In this document: in pieces, positions 43,970 to 53,338 of the stretch
How the letters are laid out: each line of letters opens with the position of its first letter
Position numbering within the stretch: position 1 is the stretch's first letter
Source: Cellulophaga sp. L1A9
GTDB lineage: Bacteria > Bacteroidota > Bacteroidia > Flavobacteriales > Flavobacteriaceae
Assembly (NCBI RefSeq): GCF_009797025.1
Contig: NZ_CP047027.1
Location: 4,836,001-4,900,000 of the forward strand
Direction: 5' to 3'
Length of the DNA stretch: 64,000 nucleotides
Program-made: the position numbers and the translations under genes
The notes under the pieces: generated by a model
What the model saw: only the letters and a program-made list of their open reading frames with translations
What the model was told of the DNA's origin: nothing
Database searches by the model: none

Positions 43970-44002
43970 TAATGTGGTGAAACTCTTGAAAATTGTGGTC
44001 AA
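43970..44002 (-). promoter_or_regulatory. 21-bp-phased direct-repeat element, copy 3
   Basis: On the minus strand TTGACCACAATT (44002-43991) and TTCACCACATTA (43981-43970) start 21 bp apart and align without gaps to the elements at 37207 and 38064. It sits between the yaiO stop and the small peptides and points toward the peptides. Confidence 0.62.
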
Positions 44003-44029
44003 ATTAAATTGAAGGAAAAAATGCTCCGT

Positions 44030-45262
44030 TTAAAACTTAATTTGATAGATAAAACCTACTGTACCCGCTATGAAGAAGTTTCCTGGATCAAAACTTAATT
44101 CTTGCCTAGTAACTCCCACCATTGTTTTTAAGGCATTAGGATTGTTTTTAAATGTAAATTGATACTCTAGATTAAGCTGCTGAGTTTCTAAGTACAGTAA
44201 GGTTTCTGCCAATAAGGTAGTTCCGTTTTTAAACTGCTTTAGATCTGAAATGTACCCATAACTAAAATTGGCTCCCCAATAATTATAGTTGTCTTTTAAA
44301 TATTTACGTACTAAAATATTCCCTGAAACACTAAGGCTATTGCCTGCTGATGGTGTGATATAAGGGCGGAGCGAAAAAAAGTAATTACCACGATATACGC
44401 CAAAGGAAGCCGTATAAATATAAACATCACTGGTTACAAAGTTGAGATAACGCGCTCCTAACGAAACTTCCATAGCCTTTGGTAAGTTTACATAGAGCTC
44501 TGCTCCTGCCCTATGCTTAGGAAAAATACTAGCGTCTGAAAAACCATAATTTGTATACATATATACTTTTTTAGAAAATTGAGGATAAGCATCAACCTCA
44601 TACTGAACACCACTTGTATTAAATCTATTGGCATAGTTTATTCTAGGAATGATACTCCCATATTTTGTTTTTCTAGTATAACTTATACTTGTCAAATACA
44701 TGGGGTCGTAGACCTTATTAAAAACATCTATACTCCCAGAGACATCAACACTATTTTTAAATTCTTTTATACCTGGTAGTATACTATCTGATTCTTGAAT
44801 AGATAATTCTTTTTCACGAGAAGTAGCAATAGCTTGGATGGCCTCTTCCTTTAAAACCATAATATCCATATCCTCCCGTAAATAAAGTAAGGCCTTATTA
44901 GACAACCCTATAGCTGTACTATAGTTCTTACCATAGATTTCATTTTTAATAGCGGCAACCCATACTTCTTTATTGTTTTTATTGGAAGACGTTATTTTAT
45001 TAAATTCTATTCTAGCTTCATCATAAGCAGCATCCCAGCTATAAGTCTTTGCCAATAAGGTACGTACTTCTGTGTAGTTAGGATATTTAGAGAGAATTAA
45101 CCGCAGCGTATCTCTCGCCTCTCCTCTACGTCCAGCAAAAGCTATTTCTCGCGCATTTAAAAAAGAAGCATCAGCATCGCCAGTAAACACAGACTCCTGT
45201 GCTTTTACGCCGCATACTATCGCACATAACACTAGTAATAGGTATATTCTTCTCTTATCCAT
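44030..45262 (-). CDS. YaiO-family outer-membrane beta-barrel with TPR domain
   Basis: The 410-residue protein has a signal peptide (LLLVLCAIVCGVKAQ), TPR-like helices (about 30-150; AREIAFAGRRGEARDTLRLILSKYPNYTEV) and a C-terminal YaiO-type barrel (about 175-410) of alternating strands ending in an aromatic-x-F-type C-terminus (FIYQIKF). A TPR-barrel combination is what PgaA, BcsC and NfrA use to pass polysaccharide through the outer membrane. It is the last gene of the six-gene operon, 1 bp after the phosphotransferase stop. Confidence 0.87.
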   Translation of the reverse strand: MDKRRIYLLLVLCAIVCGVKAQESVFTGDADASFLNAREIAFAGRRGEARDTLRLILSKYPNYTEVRTLLAKTYSWDAAYDEARIEFNKITSSNKNNKEVWVAAIKNEIYGKNYSTAIGLSNKALLYLREDMDIMVLKEEAIQAIATSREKELSIQESDSILPGIKEFKNSVDVSGSIDVFNKVYDPMYLTSISYTRKTKYGSIIPRINYANRFNTSGVQYEVDAYPQFSKKVYMYTNYGFSDASIFPKHRAGAELYVNLPKAMEVSLGARYLNFVTSDVYIYTASFGVYRGNYFFSLRPYITPSAGNSLSVSGNILVRKYLKDNYNYWGANFSYGYISDLKQFKNGTTLLAETLLYLETQQLNLEYQFTFKNNPNALKTMVGVTRQELSFDPGNFFIAGTVGFIYQIKF

Positions 45263-45263
45263 A

Positions 45264-47654
45264 TTATATTTCCGAAGCCATATAAGCTTCTATATTAGCG
45301 TTAACAATTAAGGTGTTAGATTCTTTCCTTGTTTTTTGAAGTATTTGATAGGAGCGCTTTAGCTTTTTACTAATTTCTGATCCTAGGATATTATTATCCT
45401 GAATTTTTTCAAACAAAAACAATACTTTTTCATTTTTGCCAGACCAGAAATAAACATCTAACATGGCCAGATAAATATCCTCATAATTGGGATTTGTTTT
45501 TAGACATTCCTCTAAAATCAAAATAGCTTCATCATAATCTCCATTCCAAGCTTTCACGCGCCCTTTTAAAATAGAAGCATCAATGTGACTTGGTACTTGT
45601 GATCGTATAAACTTTATAAGCAACAAAGCCTTATCATAATCGCCATTAAAAGCTAATTGCTTCGCGGTTTCATAGGCATTGTCAAAATCTTTACCATTAA
45701 ACTGACTATTTATCCAAACCGTCTCTTTACTAGTAAACTTCTTTTGCTCCATTTTATGAAATACATACGCTTCTGGTAGAATCTTGTTATTTTTTGTTAC
45801 ATAAGCATTTAATCCTTTAAAATCATCTAATAGCACCTCGTAATCCGTCACATCTTCACTTAGTTCCTCTAATTCCATATACTTACTAATTTTAAATAGA
45901 TTGCCCTTACTATAAAAATGCTCATTAGAAATAATATCGTTGAGTTCGTTTTTATTTCGCATTAAAGGAATGTTTTTAGCTATTCTAAATTCAGCATGCA
46001 TATCAAGACCTTCCCCTAGCCAGGATGACTTCTCAGCCAAGTTAATTTTATACTTTTCAGAAAGCATAGCCAGAATACTAGGTACCACATCTATATGAGA
46101 AGAAACTGCACTAATCTTCTGGGGTTCTTTTAATAAAGGACTAAAAAACAGCATGGGAACATGAAAGCGACGCAATGTATTTTTCTGCGGAATAGGCACC
46201 AAACGATGATCGCCTGTAATCACAAAAATTGTATTGCTATAGGAAGGTTTTTTTTCATAAGCAATCATAAAGTCTCGGAGGGCCTCATCTCCATAAAGTA
46301 AGCAACTGAATATAGCCTTGTTTCTAGTAATTAACTTTCGGGTACGCTTTTCATAGCGATTAGAGTGTTCTAAAATGGTCTCGACTTTAGCATCGTAAAA
46401 ATCCTGATTGGGCAATATAAACGGTTCGTGTGTGGTCAAGGTCATAAAAACATCTAAGCTCGGTGCATCATCAGCCATAAAATTTGCCAATGCTTTTTTG
46501 TACAACTCTTTATCAGGGTATCCCCAAGAGGCTCCTGCAGCATCAGCCGGTTGTAGTTTGTAACTTCTTTCGTATTTACTTCGATCTATTAGAACATCAA
46601 TATTTTCACTTCGCAGAAATTGATCTAAATGATCAAAAGAACTATTCGCTCCCATATAAAAGTTAGTATGGTATCCATTATTTTTTAAGATGCTAAATAA
46701 CGTCACTTTATTAGGCATTTCTTCTAGGTTCATAAATCCTTTATTACCAAAAGGCAAGGAACCCAATAATGATGGAATGACTCCAAAAGTTCTTCCCGTA
46801 TTGCTTAAAAAATGATCAAAATAGAGCGATTTATGAGTTAACTCATCAATAAATGGTGTAAAACCACCAAATTCTGCATCATCGCCAACAAAGTCGCCCC
46901 CTAAACCCTCAACCACAATAAAAACAAAATTTGGAACCTCCTCTTTAAGGTTAAAATACGCCCCTAATACATCCTTACTATTACTATCCCTGAGTAGTGG
47001 GAATTCCGTTTTCACAATATAATCTGTCTTCTCTAAAGAAGCGGAAATTAAATTATAAACTAAATATTGAGTTTTATTATCATTTATAGGTTTTCGTTCC
47101 GTAAATAAGGTCATTAAAAACAAACTCATTAAAAATATAGTGAACGGAAACATTTTACTGATATAATGATAAAATGAACCTGTAAATTTAAAAAAGGTAT
47201 AAAAAACAAAGATTATGACCGCAAAAAGTCCTGTAGCATACCTGCCGAAATTACCTGATTTAAAAATAATATTCAGAATATTTTGAATTGAGTACCCTAA
47301 AAGATCTGAACCTAAAGGAACATAGGCAGCTGTATAATAGCCTATTAATAGCGCTTCTAAACACAAAAGGAAAACTATGATTGCAAAAACAAATTTGATT
47401 CCAAGTCGAGGTTTTAAGCGCTCCAACAAACGATAAGGAATTACCAAAGATAAGGCCACTAATGCGCTGAAACCTATATGATGAATTGTCGCAAGAAAAA
47501 AACTCATACCAAAAATACGATCGGTAACCCCTTTAAAATAAAGCGCCACATACTGATAAACAGAAAGTAGAATAAGACAAAACAAATATGCTAGAATTAA
47601 CCTAGTATATCCTCTTAAGGTCGCTTTGCGAAGTATGTTTATCTTAACTTCCAT
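45264..47654 (-). CDS. LtaS-like phosphotransferase (sulfatase fold) with TPR tail
   Basis: From the ATG at 47654 (2 bp after the GT2 stop) the product is 796 residues. Five membrane segments (about 17-40, 50-74, 86-113, 139-157, 168-185) lead to an outside alkaline-phosphatase-fold domain: FIVVEGLGGDF (metal Glu249), NTGRTFGVIPS (nucleophile Thr289 likely), TLTTHEPFILP and FVITGDHRLVP (Asp-His ligands). That is the LtaS/OpgB arrangement, which transfers phosphoglycerol or phosphoethanolamine. TPR-like helices follow (about 640-780). Probable role: decorating a polymer made by the neighbouring synthase. Confidence 0.85.
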   Translation of the reverse strand: MEVKINILRKATLRGYTRLILAYLFCLILLSVYQYVALYFKGVTDRIFGMSFFLATIHHIGFSALVALSLVIPYRLLERLKPRLGIKFVFAIIVFLLCLEALLIGYYTAAYVPLGSDLLGYSIQNILNIIFKSGNFGRYATGLFAVIIFVFYTFFKFTGSFYHYISKMFPFTIFLMSLFLMTLFTERKPINDNKTQYLVYNLISASLEKTDYIVKTEFPLLRDSNSKDVLGAYFNLKEEVPNFVFIVVEGLGGDFVGDDAEFGGFTPFIDELTHKSLYFDHFLSNTGRTFGVIPSLLGSLPFGNKGFMNLEEMPNKVTLFSILKNNGYHTNFYMGANSSFDHLDQFLRSENIDVLIDRSKYERSYKLQPADAAGASWGYPDKELYKKALANFMADDAPSLDVFMTLTTHEPFILPNQDFYDAKVETILEHSNRYEKRTRKLITRNKAIFSCLLYGDEALRDFMIAYEKKPSYSNTIFVITGDHRLVPIPQKNTLRRFHVPMLFFSPLLKEPQKISAVSSHIDVVPSILAMLSEKYKINLAEKSSWLGEGLDMHAEFRIAKNIPLMRNKNELNDIISNEHFYSKGNLFKISKYMELEELSEDVTDYEVLLDDFKGLNAYVTKNNKILPEAYVFHKMEQKKFTSKETVWINSQFNGKDFDNAYETAKQLAFNGDYDKALLLIKFIRSQVPSHIDASILKGRVKAWNGDYDEAILILEECLKTNPNYEDIYLAMLDVYFWSGKNEKVLFLFEKIQDNNILGSEISKKLKRSYQILQKTRKESNTLIVNANIEAYMASEI

Positions 47655-47656
47655 GC

Positions 47657-49087
47657 CTATACCGTTTTTGCAAACCCTTTTCGCGTTATGGTACCCCAAC
47701 CCGACTTAATTTTAAATAGCTTCTTATAATTTCCTCGTACCGCCGCAAACACGACAATTGGATGAAAAATAAATGGTTCTACCAGAGCACAACCCCTTAA
47801 ATTTAAAATGTCTTTCACTTTTTTATATTCATTATACGAGTAAACCTCCCAAAGAATAGCATAAAAACTAAACATGATGGAATAGGTATAAATCATAGTG
47901 GTAATCGCTATAAAAAAAGGGAAATTTAAAATACCTAAATAATAAAACAAGATGATAGAGAAAAATCCGAAAAACTCTAATAAGGGCGCTAACCATTCAT
48001 AAAAGAACCAATAAGGATAACTTATCATTCCTAATCTACCATACTTAGGGTTAAAGAACATATCTCTATGTTTATATAGGGTTTCAAAATTACCCCTCGA
48101 CCAACGGTCTCGCTGGTTTACTAATATTTTTTTACTTTCAGGAACTTCGGTCCAACAAAGTGCATCTGGAATATATTCAATGGTATGTGGCAATTTATTT
48201 TCAACCATATACCTTCGCATCCGGAAAACAATTTCCATGTCTTCCCCTACTGTATGGGTATCATAACCACCACAAGCCAATGCAATTTCACGATCAAAAA
48301 AACCAAAAGCACCTGAAATAATTAAAAGACTATCCATGCGGCCAAATGCCATTCTCCCTAATAAGAATGATCTAGTATATTCTAATAGCTGAAACCTTGC
48401 TAGCCAATTTTTAGGCAATCGAATCTCCTCCAATGCTCCTCCATTAATAACGCAAGAATTGGCAACACGAATAACTCCTCCTACCGCAATTACTCTTTTT
48501 TCTGAGCGTTGATAAAAAGATTTTACCACATGAAGTAACGCATCTGGGAGTAACAAACAATCTACATCTATACACCCTATGTATTGATTTTCTGAAAGCT
48601 GCATGCCAGTATTTAATGCATCCGATTTCCCCCCATTCTCCTTATCAATTACCGTAAGTTTAGAAAAAGATTGTTGCGTAGATTTATATATGCCTCGAAT
48701 AGGTTTAGATTTCCAATTGGGGTCTATTGGTCTATCAATCTTTACCAAATCATACGCATCTATCATTTTTTGTAGCGTATCATCTTTACTGCCATCATTA
48801 ACCACCATTACCTCGTAGTTCACGTATTTTAAAGACATAAGTGATCTAATATTCTCTACAATAGTCATTCCTTCATTAAATGCAGGTGCTACTATAGTAA
48901 GGCTTGGGGCTAACGGAGATGCCATAACCTTTGACAAATCTCCAAAACTATTCTTATTTCTATAATGTAGCGAGCCTTTAGTAGACAAGTACCCCATAAC
49001 TGTAAAAAGGGTAAATAGCACTGCTGTAAACACAAAGAATACGATGTTTATATAATCTAAAATGATATTAAAAAGACCGCTATCCAT
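47657..49087 (-). CDS. processive family-2 glycosyltransferase (PgaC/NfrB-like)
   Basis: The 476-residue membrane GT2 has an N-terminal span and a catalytic GT-A domain with TIVAPAFNEGMTIVENIRSL, VNDGSKDDT, the Asp motif GCIDVDCLLLP, GEDMEIVFRMR and NQRDRWSRGN (QxxRW of processive synthases). Three or four C-terminal spans (about 350-430) follow. Such enzymes polymerise a sugar and push it across the inner membrane. It overlaps the HEAT-repeat gene by 8 bp and precedes the LtaS-like gene by 2 bp. The sugar is unknown. Confidence 0.9.
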   Translation of the reverse strand: MDSGLFNIILDYINIVFFVFTAVLFTLFTVMGYLSTKGSLHYRNKNSFGDLSKVMASPLAPSLTIVAPAFNEGMTIVENIRSLMSLKYVNYEVMVVNDGSKDDTLQKMIDAYDLVKIDRPIDPNWKSKPIRGIYKSTQQSFSKLTVIDKENGGKSDALNTGMQLSENQYIGCIDVDCLLLPDALLHVVKSFYQRSEKRVIAVGGVIRVANSCVINGGALEEIRLPKNWLARFQLLEYTRSFLLGRMAFGRMDSLLIISGAFGFFDREIALACGGYDTHTVGEDMEIVFRMRRYMVENKLPHTIEYIPDALCWTEVPESKKILVNQRDRWSRGNFETLYKHRDMFFNPKYGRLGMISYPYWFFYEWLAPLLEFFGFFSIILFYYLGILNFPFFIAITTMIYTYSIMFSFYAILWEVYSYNEYKKVKDILNLRGCALVEPFIFHPIVVFAAVRGNYKKLFKIKSGWGTITRKGFAKTV

Positions 49088-51164
49088 GGAGTTTGTCTAT
49101 TACCGTAACGGGGAAATCTAAAAATTGCTGAAAAAAGCCATGTTCTTCTTGCGTTAAGGCGTGCTCATGTTTTATAGGACGAACAACATTATCGTTTGCC
49201 ATATCTGCAAGGCGTTTTTCTGGTGCTAAATCTATCTGAAAATTAATATCAAAAAGATCTAAATATTCTGATTCTTGATGTTCTTTCTCCTCTTCCAAAA
49301 AACAATATTCTAAAGATTTTAATTTCTCTATAATGGGAGACATGCTTAGCGGGACTTCTTCTTCAAGGTTTATCGGTATTTCCTGATTCACTTCTGGATG
49401 AATAGCAACCGTGGTATCTTTTGAAATTTCATTCAACATACTTATCATTGAATCTACCACTCCTTTCTCTGGTGTCTCTATTTTTATCCTTTCTTTTAAA
49501 ACATGTATTACAAAAGAAGCTTTTGATTTAATTTTAGGATTGGGATAATTCTCTAAACTATTTAAAAAAGCAAGATCTTTATCATCAGCTAATGAAACCA
49601 TTTCCTCTAATAATATTAATTTACAGGCATCATCAGATTTTTCGAATAAAGACTTAAAGATACTTTCATAAGTAGGTGCTAAATCTTCCGCTACATTATC
49701 AAAGCTATCTTCTTGTTTGATTAACACTTTAGACTCCGTTTGAATTTCTATGGACTCATAATCGACCTCCTCTTTATCCGCGTCTATTTCAGCCTCAAAC
49801 GGAATCTCCTCTCCAGAAATAGAAACTGTTTCATGTTTTAGAAATTGCTTGGCTTCTTCGGTAGAAAAATCTTGATCTACGAGAAGTTGATTAACCTTTA
49901 CATCCTTAGGAATAAACTCCACCATTGCTGCATACATGGTATCTATAATATCTGTTTGTGGTAGTACTTCTGACAAGACTTCCTCATGACTATCTACAGA
50001 AAGTGCTATATTTTCATCAGGTACAGTATCCTCTTCGGCAGCCACAGTTGGGGTATTAATTTTTAGAGGTGGTTCCTCTTCCTCTTCATCAAATAACTCA
50101 ATATCTTCTGTAGGAATTATATATTCTGGTTGTATAGAATTCATAGCACTCAAAGCTTTACTTTTTACCGTAAAATTGCGTTCTTTATGAGCAACATCTA
50201 ATAGAAAAGAAAGCTCAGCTTTATCACCAATTTCAGCCAAAGTATCTAAAATAGCTAGTTTAACATTTGTTCTATTCTTCCAAAAAACAGTTTTCAAGGC
50301 CGGTTTTGCTTCTACAAAATAAAATTGCTTGATACAGTTGATAGCTTCCAATTTGATGCTACTATTTTTATGACGCATTAAAGCAATTATAGAGGCTCTT
50401 GAATCATCTTGATCGTAATGTTTTATAAGCCTTAGTGCAAATAAAATAACATGCTTATTTTTAGATGTTAGCCATTTATAAAAACGCGGCGGATCAAAAT
50501 CCTCATGATTAGAAAGCACTTCTAAAATCTTGAGCTGCTGCCATTCTGAAATCTGATATACCGTGGTATCTAGGAAATATGAAATACCATTATGATCTAG
50601 TGTAACTGAGGAAATCTCTGCTTGTTTACGAATCACTGATCGCTTATCGTTTATAAACCCACTAATAAAGTCATAAGATTCTGCCACTTGCATTTGAGTT
50701 AACTCAAACATGGCTTGAGAAATTTTTTGCCATTTCCAACTCTTAAGCTTCTCGAAAGCTCGGATCTCTAAGTTCAAATCTTTATATAGCTTGAATAACT
50801 GTTTTCGTGTATCGCCAGAAACATCTTTTTTAAGATCTAGAAGTATTTCTGTTAAGACCTTTTCATTTTCAACATCCTTAATAAGCTCTCGTATCTCTAT
50901 TTTTTTCTGTATATAACTCTTCTTTTCGTCTTTAGACCCTTCTTGCTCTTGATAAAACAAGAACTCACTTACCAAGGGTGCCAAGGTATTTTTACGTCTA
51001 CTAGTATCTGCAGATTTTTTCAGAAATTTATTTCTATAAAAAAAGATAGCGACAAAATATACTGCAGAAAGTATTACAAATAAGACAGATAAATCCCACA
51101 AAATATCCGTATGGATCTTCGGAGCACTTATCAAATGAAAAATTTTGAGTTGGGGGAACTTCAA
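49080..51164 (-). CDS. HEAT-repeat membrane protein
   Basis: The 694-residue protein has one N-terminal membrane segment (about 20-45; ILWDLSVLFVILSAVYFVAIFF), HEAT-like helical repeats (about 140-345; e.g. ASIIALMRHKNSSIKLEAINCIKQF and VKLAILDTLAEIGDKAELSFLL), a long acidic disordered stretch (about 360-500), and a second short repeat block (about 515-570). The repeats should face the cytoplasm and bind partners. It lies between the response regulator (13 bp) and the GT2 (8-bp overlap), so it may link signalling to the synthase. Confidence 0.82.
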   Translation of the reverse strand: MKFPQLKIFHLISAPKIHTDILWDLSVLFVILSAVYFVAIFFYRNKFLKKSADTSRRKNTLAPLVSEFLFYQEQEGSKDEKKSYIQKKIEIRELIKDVENEKVLTEILLDLKKDVSGDTRKQLFKLYKDLNLEIRAFEKLKSWKWQKISQAMFELTQMQVAESYDFISGFINDKRSVIRKQAEISSVTLDHNGISYFLDTTVYQISEWQQLKILEVLSNHEDFDPPRFYKWLTSKNKHVILFALRLIKHYDQDDSRASIIALMRHKNSSIKLEAINCIKQFYFVEAKPALKTVFWKNRTNVKLAILDTLAEIGDKAELSFLLDVAHKERNFTVKSKALSAMNSIQPEYIIPTEDIELFDEEEEEPPLKINTPTVAAEEDTVPDENIALSVDSHEEVLSEVLPQTDIIDTMYAAMVEFIPKDVKVNQLLVDQDFSTEEAKQFLKHETVSISGEEIPFEAEIDADKEEVDYESIEIQTESKVLIKQEDSFDNVAEDLAPTYESIFKSLFEKSDDACKLILLEEMVSLADDKDLAFLNSLENYPNPKIKSKASFVIHVLKERIKIETPEKGVVDSMISMLNEISKDTTVAIHPEVNQEIPINLEEEVPLSMSPIIEKLKSLEYCFLEEEKEHQESEYLDLFDINFQIDLAPEKRLADMANDNVVRPIKHEHALTQEEHGFFQQFLDFPVTVIDKLHG

Positions 51165-51177
51165 ATATTTTATTTAA

Positions 51178-51549
51178 TTAAATTCTTGCGAGCTCTTTTT
51201 TAAGCCTTAAAAGCAATTCGGCTGGACTTACTGGTTTTGCTAAAAAATCATTAGCACCTAGTTTAAATGCACTCAAGATATTCTCTTCATTCCCTGCGGA
51301 TGATAGAATAATTATAGGCACATCTAATTTTAATTCGTTACGTACGTAATCTGTGATTTCTAAACCAGAAAAATAGGGCATCATAATATCAGACACTATA
51401 ATATCTGGCTTTTCTGTTTCCAAATAGGCTTTTACGCTTTTACCATCTGTACAGATTTTAACTTCATAACCCGCCTTTTTTAGACGAAAGTCTAAAAGGG
51501 AAGCCAGAAGTTGATCATCATCTGCCAAAAGTAATTTTATAGCACCCAT
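51178..51549 (-). CDS. single-domain response regulator
   Basis: The 123 residues form only a receiver domain: the acidic triad at LLADDDQLL, phospho-acceptor Asp in IIVSDIMMPYFSG, Thr/Ser at IILSSA, and Lys in DFLAKPVSP. There is no output domain, so it acts by protein contact like CheY or Spo0F. It starts 1 bp after the hybrid kinase gene and precedes the HEAT-repeat gene, which is a possible target. Confidence 0.92.
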   Translation of the reverse strand: MGAIKLLLADDDQLLASLLDFRLKKAGYEVKICTDGKSVKAYLETEKPDIIVSDIMMPYFSGLEITDYVRNELKLDVPIIILSSAGNEENILSAFKLGANDFLAKPVSPAELLLRLKKELARI

Positions 51550-51550
51550 A

Positions 51551-53338
51551 TTAATTGCTATTCTTATAGGCTGAAATAGCTATTTCTATTTCATTTTCAA
51601 TGATTGGGTATTCTTTTACAAAACAATCAAAAAGAAAATTTAAATATTTAAAATCCTGGTCTTCTAAACACACTTTATGCATTTGCTCTACAATACGGAG
51701 CAATCCATCAGTTTGCATGATACGCAATCCTGCTTTTATCTTATGTGTATTAAACTGTACACCCTCACTATTGGAATATTTTAAGTCTAATTTTGTTTTG
51801 CCAATAAATTCTACAATATTTTGTTTAAATAACTGTACTAATTCTTCTAAAATTTCTACATCACCTAAACAATCTTCTATTACGCCAGATAGATTGACAT
51901 TAAAAGGTTCTGTAAAATTGATTTTTGAAATTACTTGGGGGGATTTCATAGGTTCAATTTGGTTTAAGGTATTCCTATTTATATTCGCATTTGTTGTAAT
52001 CTTTTGCAACAACACCTTAGCGTCAAAAGGTTTTAATAAATAATCATTGATTCCATTGGCTGCACATAAATTTTTATCTTTAATAGAAAAATCTGCTGTA
52101 AGCGCTATAATGGGTAAACTTTTAATTCGTTCGTTTTTATGTTCACGAATCACTTTTGCAACAAGGTAACCACTAGTTACAGGCATCCGTAAGTCCATTA
52201 AAATAACATCTATTTTATAGTGTTCTAAAATAGCGACGCCATCATTTAAATCATCCGTAATATAATTGCAACAACCCCAATTATCTAGGCGATTCTGAAT
52301 TAGTTTCTGATTCATCGTATTGTCCTCAAACACAAGAATGTTAAGCTTTTTTATTTGCAGCTCTTGCGCGAGAATCTCTTCATCTATAAGTATATTAGAA
52401 ACAAGATCTTTTGCTTGCCCAATTTGATATGGAAGTGAAAAATTAAACGTAGTACCCACACCCAATTCACTTTTAACAGATATTTTACCGTTTAGAGATT
52501 CAATAATATGTTTTACAATACTCAGCCCTAAGCCTGTACCTCCGTAATGCTTCTGAGTATCTTCTGATGCTTGTTTGTAATAATCAAAAATAGTAGTTAA
52601 CTTTTCTTCCGCTATTCCAATGCCCGTATCGGTTACCGAAAAATTGAGGACCACTTTATTTTTACTTTTATGAGCTACATCAATCGCTAGGTTGATACTA
52701 CCCTCTTCCACAAATTTTATAGCATTACCAATAAGGTTTAAAAGCACTTGAGATAACTTAGAAGGATCGCCTATTAAATTTTCAGGTACTGCATCTGAAT
52801 AAGAAACATTAAAGCTAACCTTAGGATTCACTATAAGCGTCTGGCATAAATAGCAAACGTCATTAACAATATTATTAAAATTGAAATCTACAGATTCAAA
52901 ATAGGCAGTTCCAGAAGTCAATTTTGAATATTCTAACAGTTCATTTATTAGCGTTAACAATGTGTTAGAAGCTCCTTTTATGGCCTGCACATGTGTTGCC
53001 TGGTTTTCTGTTAGTGTACTTTCTGACAATAACTCTGTAAAACCAACAATACCATTGAGCGGCGTTCTTATCTCATGACTCACTCGGGCAATAAGCTGCT
53101 CATCATTTGATGCCGGAATTGTTTTATTGCGACTTTTTAAGTTTTCGTTTAAAGCTTTTACCTTTCTAGGCGCTTCTGAAGCTACCGCACTTACCGTTTT
53201 CTCCTCAATCTTTTCTTTAAAAGCTTGGAAAGAATCTTTTAACCTAACCGCCTCATCAGAGGTCAGTTCTTCAAAGGAAAAACTACTTAGTTTTAATTCT
53301 AAGTCCGATATATAGGAAAGTAATTCGTTAGATTTCAA
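51551..53338 (-). CDS. cytosolic hybrid histidine kinase with receiver and Hpt, TTG start
   Basis: The 595 residues contain, in order: a helical N-terminus without membrane segments, HisKA with VSHEIRTPLNGIVGF, HATPase_c with VLLNLIGNAIKF, DTGIGIAEEKL and GGTGLGLSIVK, a receiver (VILMDLRMPVTSGYL; LLKPF) and a C-terminal Hpt domain (THKIKAGLRIMQ). This is a complete phosphorelay in one chain. The start is TTG at 53336-53338; no ATG precedes the H-box in frame, and the frame stays open upstream to about 53470 without ATG. First gene of the polysaccharide operon. Confidence 0.88.
   Translation of the reverse strand: MKSNELLSYISDLELKLSSFSFEELTSDEAVRLKDSFQAFKEKIEEKTVSAVASEAPRKVKALNENLKSRNKTIPASNDEQLIARVSHEIRTPLNGIVGFTELLSESTLTENQATHVQAIKGASNTLLTLINELLEYSKLTSGTAYFESVDFNFNNIVNDVCYLCQTLIVNPKVSFNVSYSDAVPENLIGDPSKLSQVLLNLIGNAIKFVEEGSINLAIDVAHKSKNKVVLNFSVTDTGIGIAEEKLTTIFDYYKQASEDTQKHYGGTGLGLSIVKHIIESLNGKISVKSELGVGTTFNFSLPYQIGQAKDLVSNILIDEEILAQELQIKKLNILVFEDNTMNQKLIQNRLDNWGCCNYITDDLNDGVAILEHYKIDVILMDLRMPVTSGYLVAKVIREHKNERIKSLPIIALTADFSIKDKNLCAANGINDYLLKPFDAKVLLQKITTNANINRNTLNQIEPMKSPQVISKINFTEPFNVNLSGVIEDCLGDVEILEELVQLFKQNIVEFIGKTKLDLKYSNSEGVQFNTHKIKAGLRIMQTDGLLRIVEQMHKVCLEDQDFKYLNFLFDCFVKEYPIIENEIEIAISAYKNSN

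Noticed and set aside
51600..52043. 147-codon open frame on the plus strand
   Set aside because: Antisense to the receiver and Hpt parts of the hybrid kinase; composition is that of a shadow frame.
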